Assembly (NCBI GenBank): GCA_900319985.1
Contig: ONQL01000018.1
Coordinates: 22,336-86,335, forward strand
Source of the DNA: an uncultured Methanobrevibacter sp.
Lineage (GTDB): Archaea; Methanobacteriota; Methanobacteria; Methanobacteriales; Methanobacteriaceae
Length of the DNA: 64,000 bases
Reading direction: 5' to 3'
A program made the translations under genes and the position numbers. Of the stretch, positions 8,768 to 17,802 are shown one piece after another. The notes below the pieces were generated by a model. It saw only the letters and a program-made list of their open reading frames with translations, did no database searches and was not told where the DNA came from. Position 1 is the stretch's first letter; every line of letters begins with the position of its first letter.

Positions 8768-9982
8768 TTAGATTCTCACCATTTCATTTTTAAGAATGGA
8801 TTTATCTTCATCGTCAACTACCATCACGTGAGTAGCACAGGATAAACATGGATCGTAAGCTCTGATTACGTGTGGACCTAACTCGTGGTGGAATCCTTCA
8901 GTTGCAGGACCCATTGTTGGAATATTCCAAGTAGTTGGTACAATTGCAGAGTAGAATTGTGTTTTTCCTTCTTTTACTTGTGCCATGTGTACATCAGTTC
9001 CTCTAGGACCTTCTATGACACCAAATCCAAGTTCACCAGTTCCTCTTTTATCATATGATACGTTTGCAGGTGCTGCAGGATCAATTGCATCTAATGCTTC
9101 TAAACAAGCATCGTAGTTTTTCAACATTTCGTCAGCACGAGCTACATGTTGAGCAATAACACCTTTGTCTTTGAATCCTTGGAATTTTTCCATTCTTGCT
9201 CTAGGACCGGTTTCTACGTTAGTACCTTCCCATAAAGGAATTACTGAACATGCTTTAGTTCCAATTTCAGGATCATCGTACCATGCTTCAGGTAATACTT
9301 CTGAGAATTTGTTCATATCGAAATCGTTGGTACCGTAAGTTGCATCGGCTGCCATTAATGGTTGGTTAACTACACCTAAGTCTTTAGGTAAACCAGCTTC
9401 AAGTACACAGTTTTTAATGAATTCTACGTGTGCTTCAAGTTTTGGTTTTAAAGCAGTCATTCTTTCAATTAATCTTTCTTTTGTGAATGGTGTGATGTTT
9501 CTAGCCATACCACCAACCCTAATATCGGATGGGTGGATACCTTCACCAGCAATCATGTCAACAACATATTGAACATTTTTTCTTACTTCACTTACGCTGT
9601 TTACTGCATCTACGAATTTGTCTTCTGGGACAACGTCAGGTGCAACCAAGAAGTGGTGAATTGCTGCACTGTTAATACCATGTGCCGCTGCGACAGCTTT
9701 TCTTAACAATTTTCCTGCTTTAGGAATTTCGATGCCTAAAGCCATGTCCATAGCTTCTGCAGATGCTAAAGTGTGTGGAATTGGACATACTCCACAGATT
9801 CTTTGACATAATACAGGAGCGGTTTCAGGAGCTTTGTTAAGAACCATCTTTTCTAAACCCCTAACAGGAGTTATACTTAAATACATCCCTTTTGTAACTA
9901 TCCCTTCATCGTCAACTTCCATGACAAGTTCGGCATGGCCCTCTTGACGAGTTGTAGGAGATATAACTACTCTATCTTTCAA
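8768..9982 (-). CDS. frhA: F420-reducing hydrogenase subunit alpha (NiFe large subunit)
   Basis: This subunit holds the NiFe active site that splits H2 for F420 reduction. The two nickel-binding motifs are present: [10 protein letters not shown] near residue 60 and DPCLSCATH near the C terminus. The segment after the histidine is the propeptide cut by FrhD. I chose the TTG at 9982 (protein [10 protein letters not shown]) because GAGGTGA lies at the right distance before it and family members begin at this point; a GTG at 9991 is the alternative, giving three more residues. It is the first gene of the frh operon. Confidence 0.96.
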   Translation of the reverse strand: MKDRVVISPTTRQEGHAELVMEVDDEGIVTKGMYLSITPVRGLEKMVLNKAPETAPVLCQRICGVCPIPHTLASAEAMDMALGIEIPKAGKLLRKAVAAAHGINSAAIHHFLVAPDVVPEDKFVDAVNSVSEVRKNVQYVVDMIAGEGIHPSDIRVGGMARNITPFTKERLIERMTALKPKLEAHVEFIKNCVLEAGLPKDLGVVNQPLMAADATYGTNDFDMNKFSEVLPEAWYDDPEIGTKACSVIPLWEGTNVETGPRARMEKFQGFKDKGVIAQHVARADEMLKNYDACLEALDAIDPAAPANVSYDKRGTGELGFGVIEGPRGTDVHMAQVKEGKTQFYSAIVPTTWNIPTMGPATEGFHHELGPHVIRAYDPCLSCATHVMVVDDEDKSILKNEMVRI

Positions 9983-10020
9983 ATTTGTCACCTCAATTTT
10001 AAAACTTAGAAACTAACATT

Positions 10021-10036
10021 GAAATATATATAAAAG
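10021..10036 (-). promoter_or_regulatory. Probable TATA box of the frh operon
   Basis: On the minus strand CTTTTATATATATTTC lies about 40-55 bases upstream of frhA, in a 108-base region shared with the divergent Ser-rich gene. This predicts an mRNA start near 10003, leaving a short leader that includes the GAGGTGA site. Confidence 0.45.
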
Positions 10037-10090
10037 ATGAAGAACTTAATTATATTATTATATTTAATATAATTTATAGGAGGGATAATA

Positions 10091-10648
10091 TTGGAAAAGT
10101 CTAACATAATTATTTCAATAATTATCGTATTATGTATCGCAGCAGCGGTTGCAGCATATGGAATTACCAATAGTAACAATCCAATCTTTTCAGATTTATC
10201 CAGTATGCCTGCTAAAAATACTGGAAATGGAATTGGAAACAATACTTCCGCAAATAATGGAAGTGGATCTTCTGTAGCAACAACTGCAGGAAGTGACAGT
10301 GGTTCAAGTTCCGATTCCGGATCAGACTCCAGCAGTGATGGTGGTTCAGGTTCCGATTCCGGATCAGGATACAGCAGCGACAGTGGTTATAGTAGTAGTA
10401 GCAGCAGCAGTAGCAGTAGTAGCAGCGATAGTGGAAGTGGCTCAAGTTCATCCTCAAGTTATGGTCCGTCATTATCTTACTCCGATGCACAAAGTATAGC
10501 AGCAGGTGCTGTTTCAGAACCAGGATGTTATGCTGGAGGAGGATACTACTCTGATGGGTACTGGTACTTCACAATATATAATGAAAATGGTGAAGCTGTA
10601 GATTCAATAAGTGTTAGTGATTCTAGCGGCGCAACTGGAAGAGGTTAA
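10091..10648 (+). CDS. Exported Ser/Gly-rich protein with PepSY-like C terminus
   Basis: This 185-residue protein starts at TTG, six bases after a strong AGGAGGG. One hydrophobic segment (about residues 5-24) serves as signal or anchor. Residues of about 45-125 are an almost pure Ser/Gly/Asp linker containing a 14-residue duplication and long Ser tracts. The last 60 residues (SYSDAQSIA...YYSDGYWYFTIYNENGE) resemble a small PepSY-like alpha-beta module. It is probably a cell-surface protein with the small domain held away from the membrane by the flexible linker. It is divergent from the frh operon; no link in function is evident. Confidence 0.75.
   Translation: MEKSNIIISIIIVLCIAAAVAAYGITNSNNPIFSDLSSMPAKNTGNGIGNNTSANNGSGSSVATTAGSDSGSSSDSGSDSSSDGGSGSDSGSGYSSDSGYSSSSSSSSSSSSDSGSGSSSSSSYGPSLSYSDAQSIAAGAVSEPGCYAGGGYYSDGYWYFTIYNENGEAVDSISVSDSSGATGRG
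10301..10435 (+). repeat. 42-bp duplication and trinucleotide tract in the Ser-rich gene
   Basis: GGTTCAAGTTCCGATTCCGG at 10301 recurs with one change at 10343, a 42-base (14-codon) period. It is followed at about 10391-10430 by an AGT/AGC trinucleotide run that encodes serine. Both are length-variable kinds of sequence and keep the reading frame when they expand or contract. Confidence 0.7.
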
Positions 10649-10660
10649 ACTTTAATCTCA

Positions 10661-10680
10661 ACCTTTTTTTATTTTTAATG
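10661..10680 (+). terminator. T-run after the Ser-rich gene
   Basis: CCTTTTTTTATTTTTAA starts 14 bases after the stop codon and is a typical archaeal T-run terminator. The rest of the 256-base gap to 10904 is AT-rich and contains nothing else that I can identify. Confidence 0.5.
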
Positions 10681-10904
10681 CATTAACCAAAAATTGATTT
10701 TTGATTTTTCATCGAAAAATTTAGCCTAATTTTTATTTATTTTTAAGAGGATTAAATAAATTTAATCACATAACTACTGAACTTTTTCTCCTCAATAAAA
10801 TGAAAAATATTTGGATTTTTATTTTATGCATGCATATTTTTAAAATTCTTGAATTGACTGGATTTATTAAAGATAATTAAAAAAAAAGTGAGATGGTTGT
10901 TTAA

Positions 10905-11399
10905 TTATCTTTGACGTTTCATTATTAAAACACCACCAACCAAACCAATTATTGTCCCTATTACTAATCCCACAACTAAAGGAGTAATAAATTCAGTTGA
11001 ATCTTTGGTATTTACATCAATTGAGATTAGCTTCTTTGAATTATCGATAATTGATGCATTGTCATCTTCACTCACAATGACTCTTTTTTTCAATTCTGGA
11101 TGTTTGCTTAAATAACTATTTACAGAATCTTGATAGGAAATAGCTAAAATTTTTTTGTTAGGATTCGTCTGCGCATGTTCTAACTGATGTTCCACATCCC
11201 CTTCAGATACAAATTTATATACCTTGATGTCTAATCCTGCTTCATCAATTATTGTTTTTGCAGTTATTCCATTTGTTTCATTTGCAATAATCATTGTATC
11301 TTCTGTCAAATCCGCACCATGTGCATTTACGACCGATACTGTGAAAAATAATGTCAAAGAAATTATCAAAAATCCATAAACTTTTATATTCATTTTCAA
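10905..11399 (-). CDS. Exported single-anchor protein of the metal-uptake cluster
   Basis: A 164-residue protein with a cleavable-looking signal peptide (VVNA before H27), an extracellular domain of about 110 residues, a C-terminal TM helix (about 138-159) and a basic tail. The layout (N-terminal hydrophobic segment, outer loop, C-terminal TM) resembles the accessory CbiN/NikN/NikL subunits of Ni/Co ECF transporters, but no sequence signature of those families was recognised. The outer domain has the feel of a small alpha/beta fold (TAKTIIDEAG, KKILAISYQDS). It starts 5 bases after cbiM, so co-transcription is nearly certain and an accessory role in metal uptake is a reasonable inference. Confidence 0.65.
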   Translation of the reverse strand: MKMNIKVYGFLIISLTLFFTVSVVNAHGADLTEDTMIIANETNGITAKTIIDEAGLDIKVYKFVSEGDVEHQLEHAQTNPNKKILAISYQDSVNSYLSKHPELKKRVIVSEDDNASIIDNSKKLISIDVNTKDSTEFITPLVVGLVIGTIIGLVGGVLIMKRQR

Positions 11400-11404
11400 T
11401 CACC

Positions 11405-12028
11405 TTAAACTTTTTCAATTTCTAAAATACTGTTGTTTGCTTTTGATATAAATTCCAAAATTAAGATATTGGCCACACCTTCAATTATTCCAATCATCAG
11501 ATAATATGGAAGAAGGCTTGCAATAAGCACTTCAAAGCTCGTAGTGTTTGCCAGAGCCAATATTATGATTTGTGCTAGAGTAGCTGCAAGAATTCCAGTT
11601 ACTGTTGAGAGAAATATTGCCATTTTGTCGTTAATGTTTGAAAATAGGTTGTAAATAATATACACAGTTATGCTTAAGATTATTCCCATATCGAGAACAT
11701 TTATTCCAAGCGTTGTAACGCCACCCATCCCCAATGAAAATGCCTGTATCAGCAAAGCTAAACATGACACAATAAATCCACTTAATGGCCCCAATATCAA
11801 AACCACCAGAGGAATTATGAAAAAATGCATAGGAATTCCAATAGGTGAAGGAACAGTAACTGAAGTTGCAACAACAGTCATTGCAGTCAATACTCCAGTC
11901 AAAACCAATCTTTCCCCCATATCGACTTTTTTAGTTATATTTATAAAGCTATAAGCTAAAAAAACCAAACTGATTGCAAGATAAACCATTGCATGAGTTA
12001 TAGGTATTAAACCATCCGGAATATGCAT
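11405..12028 (-). CDS. cbiM: CbiM/NikM-type cobalt or nickel ECF transporter membrane subunit
   Basis: A 207-residue integral membrane protein with about six TM helices. Its N terminus MHIPDGLIP matches the signature of the family, in which the free amine and His2 bind the metal ion; the conserved PIGIPMHFFIIP and LGMGGVTTLG segments supply the other ligands. The substrate-binding subunit normally works with a CbiQ T subunit and a CbiO ATPase, neither of which is in this window. The MHIPDG start is more like nickel-type (NikM) than cobalt-type members (MHIMEG), so the metal is uncertain. Methanogens need both metals for hydrogenase, F430 and corrinoids. Confidence 0.88.
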   Translation of the reverse strand: MHIPDGLIPITHAMVYLAISLVFLAYSFINITKKVDMGERLVLTGVLTAMTVVATSVTVPSPIGIPMHFFIIPLVVLILGPLSGFIVSCLALLIQAFSLGMGGVTTLGINVLDMGIILSITVYIIYNLFSNINDKMAIFLSTVTGILAATLAQIIILALANTTSFEVLIASLLPYYLMIGIIEGVANILILEFISKANNSILEIEKV

Positions 12029-12036
12029 TCAACCAC

Positions 12037-12537
12037 CTATCTGAATTTCACATATGCTCCAATAGCAAGAATCAATATGACAACAACAACCAGTCCAATA
12101 ACTAACCAATTACCAGTACCAGTATTTTTAGGAGTAATGTTTGTTGTGTTGTTTGTTTTATTTGTGGAATTTACTGTTTTATTCATTGCAGCACCATTCA
12201 CTTCTTCAATTGGATTTGGTGTATTACCAGATTCTTTAACACCTGATGCCTGTGCTGACCTTGTCTGATAAGTACTTTGTTGAGAATTACTTGACTGAGA
12301 ACCATCCGATTGCTGTTGGTTTTCTCCTGAGTTGTCAGTATTCTCACTCATGCTTTCATAACTGTCACCACCCAAACTTGCAGATGAAGAGCCCGATTCC
12401 CATGCCTGTGAAACATCTTCCGTTGTAATTTCTTCAGGAGCATGACCTCCAGTGTGTCCAGGATGGGCAAATACTACTGTGCTGGCCGACATGAATAATA
12501 TAAATGTTAATATCAAACAAATTTCTTTTCTTTTCAT
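12037..12537 (-). CDS. Exported His-motif, Ser/Asn-rich membrane-anchored protein
   Basis: A 166-residue protein: signal peptide ending in VVFA, predicted mature N terminus at H25 with HPGHTGGH (H25, H28, H32), then a long Ser/Gln/Asn-rich linker with several N-glycosylation sequons, and a C-terminal TM helix (about 143-162) with a short basic end. The histidine cluster at the exposed N terminus looks like a metal-binding site on a flexible tether. The gene lies 8 bases upstream of cbiM in the same operon. No named family was recognised; a metal-capture role at the surface is inferred. Confidence 0.65.
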   Translation of the reverse strand: MKRKEICLILTFILFMSASTVVFAHPGHTGGHAPEEITTEDVSQAWESGSSSASLGGDSYESMSENTDNSGENQQQSDGSQSSNSQQSTYQTRSAQASGVKESGNTPNPIEEVNGAAMNKTVNSTNKTNNTTNITPKNTGTGNWLVIGLVVVVILILAIGAYVKFR

Positions 12538-12584
12538 GTTTTTCGCTCTTTTAAAAAAATAATAAAATAAAGATTTTTCAATCC

Positions 12585-14408
12585 CTATTTTTTGACAGTA
12601 ATTGTATTTTTAACTTTTAATAACCCATAATATGTCAGAATTGTGTGTTTTCCAACCTTCAGATTTTTGAGGACTATTGTAGCAAATCCCTTTTTGTTGG
12701 TTTTTGTGGAATATTTTTTGCCATCAATTTTGAACATTACCTTTTTGTTTACAACAGCATTACCTTTTTTGTTTACAATCTTTACGGCAAACTTGGTTGA
12801 TTTTGCTTTTTTAGAAGCAATATCTTTGGACAGTATAAGTGACTTTACAGTAATTTTATAGGATTTAGATAAGCAATTACATGTTGCTTTTATTGTATAT
12901 TTTCCCACTTTGAGTCGTGTAGTGTCCAGCTCAATATATCCATGAGCATTAGTTTTAAGGCTGAATTTATCCTTATTGAATATAATGGTAATCACAGCAC
13001 CTGAAACTACCTTTCCGTCTGCATCCTTAACATATACTCTGAATTTATCGGAAGCAGTATAATATTTGACCAAATTTTTGCTTACGAGCTTATATGATTT
13101 CACAACAATTGTGTTACGAGTTATTTTGTTATTTACTGATTTATCATATGTGGAAGTTGACAATGTAGGTGCCAAATTGTTCTTTGCACTTCCAGTTGCT
13201 TTAAATTCTATTTCAACACTTTCATTTGCTAATCCTACTTCTCCAACATCCCATCTGAATTCCTTTGTTTTTGGATTATATGTTGTATTTCCCTTTGAAG
13301 TAGAAGATGAAATGTATTTGAGAGAATTTGGAACATTTAATCTAAATAATACATCGCTTGCATTATCCAAACCATTATTAAATATTGTGTATAGAACCTT
13401 TAGATTATTACCGATTGTAAATATGCCATCCTTTGAGTAAGTTGTTGCACTAATTCTTAGATATAATGATGATTCAGGAACATACATTGTGGATAATGCC
13501 CTGTAGCTTATAGCATCTTCAGCATATTCTGCGACGTAGACATATTTTCCACCTGACTCCTTTACAAGATATTTAATTTCAGCATCACCATTATTATCGG
13601 TAATTCCTGAGCCCACCATTTCACCATTTATGTAAAATTTAATCTCTTTTGCTGAAACTGATCCATTAAATCTTTTGAGATTAGCCTTCAATAACACTTC
13701 TTCTTTGGTGTTTGCAGTAATTTCTGAAATCCTCACCACAGTTGAGTTAGCAAGGATAGTTAACGCACTATTTAGACTTGATTCACCATATATATTATCT
13801 CCAATGAATTTAACTTTCAAATCATAGACTTTTGTTTCATCAGGCGTAAATGTGACCAATGCCGCTCCTTCACTTGTTGTTTGTGTAATGAACTTTTTGC
13901 CATCAATGTCAAATTCAACATTTTTTCCTGAAAGTGGCTTTTTGTCACTATCAAGAAGATGTGCCATGATGGTGTTTGACTGATTTACAACACCCATATT
14001 GGCATCCAAAACAATGTAAGTGTCCTTTTTGGTGTTGTTCAATGTAATCAATATACTGTACTGTCCTTTCAAATTTGCACTGTTAATTGCTACAACATCA
14101 ATGAAATATTTTCCATTTGGAGCATCAGAAGTATCCCATCTACAGGACCATCCATCATTTGGATTTGAATCCTGTTCGTGGAAATAAACTACTTTTGTAT
14201 CCTTATTTGTTGCTGTAACATTCATATACAATGTTTCATGGTGATCTTCAATGCTCACATTAAAGTCAACATCTCCAGATACAACCTCATTTACTGAAGG
14301 ATTGACAATATATGGTTCCGGATATTCAGTTTCATGAGCACATGCAACATTCACTATAACAATCGCAACAAGGACAACACCCATTGCAAATATAAAATTT
14401 TTTTTCAT
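12585..14408 (-). CDS. Secreted Ig-like/DUF11 repeat surface protein
   Basis: A 607-residue exported protein with a signal peptide ending ACA before H25. The mature start HETEYPEP is followed by Ig-like domains (about 30-125, 125-215, 215-305), a DUF11-type domain (about 315-420, with NNGLDNASDVLFRLNVP) and two C-terminal Ig-like repeats with the lysine-rich GK.TIKA pattern. There is no C-terminal TM helix, so attachment is by another route. It stands 47 bases upstream of the His-motif gene and likely heads or shares its operon. The N-terminal domain, with HDH-like histidines (IEDHHETLY), could bind metal as in the exported NikK-like proteins, though that is inference. Confidence 0.75.
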   Translation of the reverse strand: MKKNFIFAMGVVLVAIVIVNVACAHETEYPEPYIVNPSVNEVVSGDVDFNVSIEDHHETLYMNVTATNKDTKVVYFHEQDSNPNDGWSCRWDTSDAPNGKYFIDVVAINSANLKGQYSILITLNNTKKDTYIVLDANMGVVNQSNTIMAHLLDSDKKPLSGKNVEFDIDGKKFITQTTSEGAALVTFTPDETKVYDLKVKFIGDNIYGESSLNSALTILANSTVVRISEITANTKEEVLLKANLKRFNGSVSAKEIKFYINGEMVGSGITDNNGDAEIKYLVKESGGKYVYVAEYAEDAISYRALSTMYVPESSLYLRISATTYSKDGIFTIGNNLKVLYTIFNNGLDNASDVLFRLNVPNSLKYISSSTSKGNTTYNPKTKEFRWDVGEVGLANESVEIEFKATGSAKNNLAPTLSTSTYDKSVNNKITRNTIVVKSYKLVSKNLVKYYTASDKFRVYVKDADGKVVSGAVITIIFNKDKFSLKTNAHGYIELDTTRLKVGKYTIKATCNCLSKSYKITVKSLILSKDIASKKAKSTKFAVKIVNKKGNAVVNKKVMFKIDGKKYSTKTNKKGFATIVLKNLKVGKHTILTYYGLLKVKNTITVKK

Positions 14409-14460
14409 ATCACTCCTCCCTTAAAAAAAATAAAAAAATAAAAAAAGAAGAATCATTCTC

Positions 14461-17025
14461 CTATTTGATTATAATGCTTATTTTTTTATTTGAAGCCTTG
14501 TAAGTGTTGTCACCAGCGAATTTGATTGCTGCTGAGTATTTTCCTTTTTTGGTTAGTTTAATGCTGAATTTAGCTACCCCTTTGGCATTGATTTTTGCGG
14601 TGTATTTTTTTCCTTTGATGGTTAAAGTCAATTTTTTGCCTTTAGCGAGATAGGTTTTTCCATCAACTTTATTTTTTGAAGTTTTTAAGGTTACAGTAAC
14701 AATCTTTTTAGCTTTAGACTTGAAAGTTTGTTTTTTTGCAGAAATTGTGGTTTTCTTTTTGGCAACAATCAATTTTGAAGTTGAAAGACCTGCTGCAGTG
14801 TATCCATCATCTCCCATAAATGCAAATGCATAGGTATATGTTCCTGCTTTTGATATATCTGATTTAAGACCTGCTTTACCTTCACCATTTGTACATACAT
14901 TGAAGATTTTGCCATCAAATGCAATTTGAACATTTTTGTTTGAGATAGGTTTTCCATTTATGTCAGTTAATGTCACATTAAACCAGTTTCCTTTTTCACC
15001 TGCTTTGGTATCCACTGCTGTTGCTTTTGCAGGATTTTCAACAGTAAGTTTTGTTTTTAAGGATTCAATATCCATCATCAAACTTGCATCAGCACTCGCA
15101 TGCCCAATTGTCTCATTGAACACAGCTTTAAGAGTGCCTTTGGTGTCAATCTTGTATGGTAATTTTGCAACACCGTTTTCATCAGTGATTGCAGAACCTA
15201 TTAATGCATCGTTTATGTAGAAGTCAATTGTCTTATTTGCAAGAGGTGTGCTTCCCATTGAATCCAACACAGTTGCAGTCAAGTTCACATCATCTCCAAA
15301 AATAGCCTTGATGTTGTCTAGTCTAACAACTGTAGGATTAACGAATACTGCTAAATATGAGTCAAAATCATAAACTGGGTCAGGGCTTAACATAGAAGCT
15401 ACATTTTTATCTTGACCTTTGCTTGTGTTGTCTGTTACAAATAAATCATCGGAACATGTTCTGAGTTGCAAGATAAATCCTTTATCAGCGAATGTAATGC
15501 CCATTGCAAATTCACCTGAGTTTCCACCATAGTATGTACTGTATAACAATTTGGATCCATCAGCACTGATTTTTGAAATCACAGTGTCATGAGTAGGATA
15601 GTCCATATCTGTACTGTTTGCATAACTGATGAATTTAGGTCCTTTTTTCACTTTTTGATATGCATTTGAGGTTACAGGATAATTACCTGACTGTGACATT
15701 CCAACAACCCAAGCATTTTCATATTCATCTACTGCAAGTGCTCTTACACCTTCATCAAATTCTCCACCGAGCAAGGTGCTGTATATAAGTTTCCAGTTAG
15801 AAGTATCAATTTTCATTATGAACATATCTCCTCCAGATACACCCTCACCAACACCACCATAAGTAGTTTGGAAAGCTCCTTCAGTAGTTGGGAAGTTTTC
15901 AGACCATGTATCTCCAACATAATATAAGAATCCATTTTCACTTAATACTAAAGCTTCACCATCATCTGTACTGTTTCCACCAATGTATGAGCTGAATATC
16001 AATTTATTGTTTTTAATGTCAAGTGCTGCTAAAAATGAATCTGCACCAGCATCACGAACATCCCTGAATGCATTTTCGGTAGTTGGGAAATCAATTGAAG
16101 TAGTTGTTCCTGCAAAGTATATAACTTCGTTTTTATCTACTGCAACACTACCATAGGTACTGTCTGAGCCTCTAGCACCAAAGTATGTAGAATATTGAAG
16201 TTCCCCAGAGTAGATATTCAATTTTGAAAGGAACAAATCGAAACTGTTTTGGAAAGTGATGTCATCAGGGTCTCCTAAAGACCAGTTAACACCATCTTTA
16301 TCCTTTTGATAAGCATCATCCGTTACAGGGAAGTTTAAAGAATTAGTAATACCTTGAATATAAGCGGCACCATTATCATCAATAGCTAAAGCCCAAGCTC
16401 TGTCCACAATACTCCCTCCAAGGAAAGTACTGTAAATCAAACCAGTCCCTTCAGGATTAAGAACAGTAAGAAATGCATCCTGTGAACCGTTGATGGTTTT
16501 TTGGAATGCATTAGGAGTGACCGGGAAGTTTGCAGAATTGGTAAAACCAATAATATATACGTTTCCAAGAGAATCTACCTTAAGATCCTTTTGCATTTCG
16601 GTTGCGGATCCCCCAATGAATGTAGAATATATTAAATCACCCTTTGCAGAATATTTAGAAACAAATAAATCTTTTCCTCCACTGATATTTGCCTGATATG
16701 CATTGTCAGTAGTTTTCAAATCCTGAGAATTGGTTTCCATTGCAAGATATATATTTCCATCAGCATCAGTATATACGCCTTTTCCTTTATCGTTACCATT
16801 TCCACCTATGTACGTACCAATACTTTGGTCAATAATAGGTGCTTCATCATTCTCTATTTTTTGCGAAGTATCACCTTGAACTTCATCTATATCACTTGTA
16901 GCGATGTTATCCTCAATATTTACACTTTTCATAGTGTCTGCATTCTCATCTGCTGCTGATGCAGAGCTGATTAAAAAGAATGCACATATGACGATAAGCA
17001 TCAAAAATATTGCTTTTCTCTTCAT
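14461..17025 (-). CDS. Secreted SBBP beta-propeller plus Ig-like surface protein
   Basis: An 854-residue exported protein with an N-terminal signal peptide ending SASA. From about residue 65 to 560 it has seven SBBP-type repeats (pattern YSTYLGG...D..GN.Y..G...S..FPTT..A.Q), enough for one seven-bladed propeller. Three Ig-like domains then fill about 565-854, the last one very lysine-rich. This is a common plan in Methanobrevibacter adhesin-like proteins and suggests binding to a host, partner cell or matrix. The gene lies 52 bases upstream of the next surface protein and could lead the metal-uptake cluster. Confidence 0.78.
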   Translation of the reverse strand: MKRKAIFLMLIVICAFFLISSASAADENADTMKSVNIEDNIATSDIDEVQGDTSQKIENDEAPIIDQSIGTYIGGNGNDKGKGVYTDADGNIYLAMETNSQDLKTTDNAYQANISGGKDLFVSKYSAKGDLIYSTFIGGSATEMQKDLKVDSLGNVYIIGFTNSANFPVTPNAFQKTINGSQDAFLTVLNPEGTGLIYSTFLGGSIVDRAWALAIDDNGAAYIQGITNSLNFPVTDDAYQKDKDGVNWSLGDPDDITFQNSFDLFLSKLNIYSGELQYSTYFGARGSDSTYGSVAVDKNEVIYFAGTTTSIDFPTTENAFRDVRDAGADSFLAALDIKNNKLIFSSYIGGNSTDDGEALVLSENGFLYYVGDTWSENFPTTEGAFQTTYGGVGEGVSGGDMFIMKIDTSNWKLIYSTLLGGEFDEGVRALAVDEYENAWVVGMSQSGNYPVTSNAYQKVKKGPKFISYANSTDMDYPTHDTVISKISADGSKLLYSTYYGGNSGEFAMGITFADKGFILQLRTCSDDLFVTDNTSKGQDKNVASMLSPDPVYDFDSYLAVFVNPTVVRLDNIKAIFGDDVNLTATVLDSMGSTPLANKTIDFYINDALIGSAITDENGVAKLPYKIDTKGTLKAVFNETIGHASADASLMMDIESLKTKLTVENPAKATAVDTKAGEKGNWFNVTLTDINGKPISNKNVQIAFDGKIFNVCTNGEGKAGLKSDISKAGTYTYAFAFMGDDGYTAAGLSTSKLIVAKKKTTISAKKQTFKSKAKKIVTVTLKTSKNKVDGKTYLAKGKKLTLTIKGKKYTAKINAKGVAKFSIKLTKKGKYSAAIKFAGDNTYKASNKKISIIIK

Positions 17026-17599
17026 AAATTCTCATCTCTAAAGTTTGTGACAAAATTTTTGTCAAGTTAAGCTCTAAAGTAATAATTATTTAAATATTTC
17101 CATATTTTATTTGAAATTTAATTAAACAAAAATATAAAGTAATACTAGATTTAATTTTAAATGTTCATATCTTTAATTATTTATTTGAATTTATAACCAA
17201 TCATCAATGCAATATTTTAGATAATATAATAATATTTTTTTTATAATTCGTAATATAGTAATAATATTTTTTATAATAAAATTATTACATAAGAAATACC
17301 TTACGAGCAGTTTCTATTTTGGAAATTGGCAAAATTGTTGTTAGTACAGTCACTATTTTTAATGTTTGAAGTTGAAAATGGAATTATTATAATTTATAGG
17401 AATATTAATAAAATTTAATGAATTTAATGTCATAATTATAACTATATACATTTAGAATAATTGATGAAACAATGGACATAACATATAACTTATTTTTTCA
17501 TCATACAACCTTAAAAAAAAAAGATACACTTGAAAGTATTTGCAAAAAATAGATAACTATATATAAGACAAAAAACATATTAATTATTGTTGTATTTAA
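17026..17599. other. Intergenic region with tRNA-Arg promoter
   Basis: No gene is visible in these 574 AT-rich bases. TATATATAA at 17558-17566, about 33 bases before the tRNA-Arg(TCT) gene, is the likely TATA box for the tRNA. The minus-strand promoter for the propeller protein should be near 17030-17090 but no clear element stands out. The middle part holds nothing that I can identify. Confidence 0.5.
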
Positions 17600-17673
17600 G
17601 GGCCCGTAGCCTAGCTGGATAGGGCGTCGGACTTCTAATCCGAAGACCCCGGGTTCAAATCCCGGCGGGTCCG
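17600..17673 (+). tRNA. tRNA-Arg (TCT)
   Basis: A complete 74-nt cloverleaf with acceptor GGGCCCG/CGGGTCC, anticodon loop CTTCTAA, T loop TTCAAAT and discriminator G. It reads AGA codons, the main arginine codon in AT-rich methanogens. A second tRNA-Arg follows 53 bases downstream on the same strand. Confidence 0.96.
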
Positions 17674-17726
17674 CTCTTAATGACTCTTTTTTTAAAAATA
17701 AAGAATTTATTTTACATATTTATTTT

Positions 17727-17800
17727 GGGCTTGTAGCCTAGTCTGGAAGGGCGTAAGACTCCTAATCTTAAGATCGAGGGTTCAAATCCCTCCAAGTCCG
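17727..17800 (+). tRNA. tRNA-Arg (CCT)
   Basis: A 74-nt cloverleaf with acceptor GGGCTTG/CAAGTCC, anticodon loop CTCCTAA and T loop TTCAAAT. It reads AGG. Its strong similarity to the tRNA-Arg(TCT) just upstream suggests tandem duplication followed by a change of anticodon. The converging PHP gene ends 2 bases beyond its 3' end. Confidence 0.95.
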
Positions 17801-17802
17801 CT

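Noticed and set aside
10301..10435. CRISPR-like repeat array
   Set aside because: Repeats are in frame within a coding region without spacers of constant size; no cas gene is present in the window.
10212..10499. Reading frames antisense to and within the Ser-rich gene
   Set aside because: They arise from the AGC/AGT repeat coding for serine and have low-complexity His/Tyr-rich translations.
17226..17290. Possible replication origin in the AT-rich intergenic region
   Set aside because: No origin recognition box, repeated motif or cdc6 gene was seen; base composition alone is not evidence in such an AT-rich genome.
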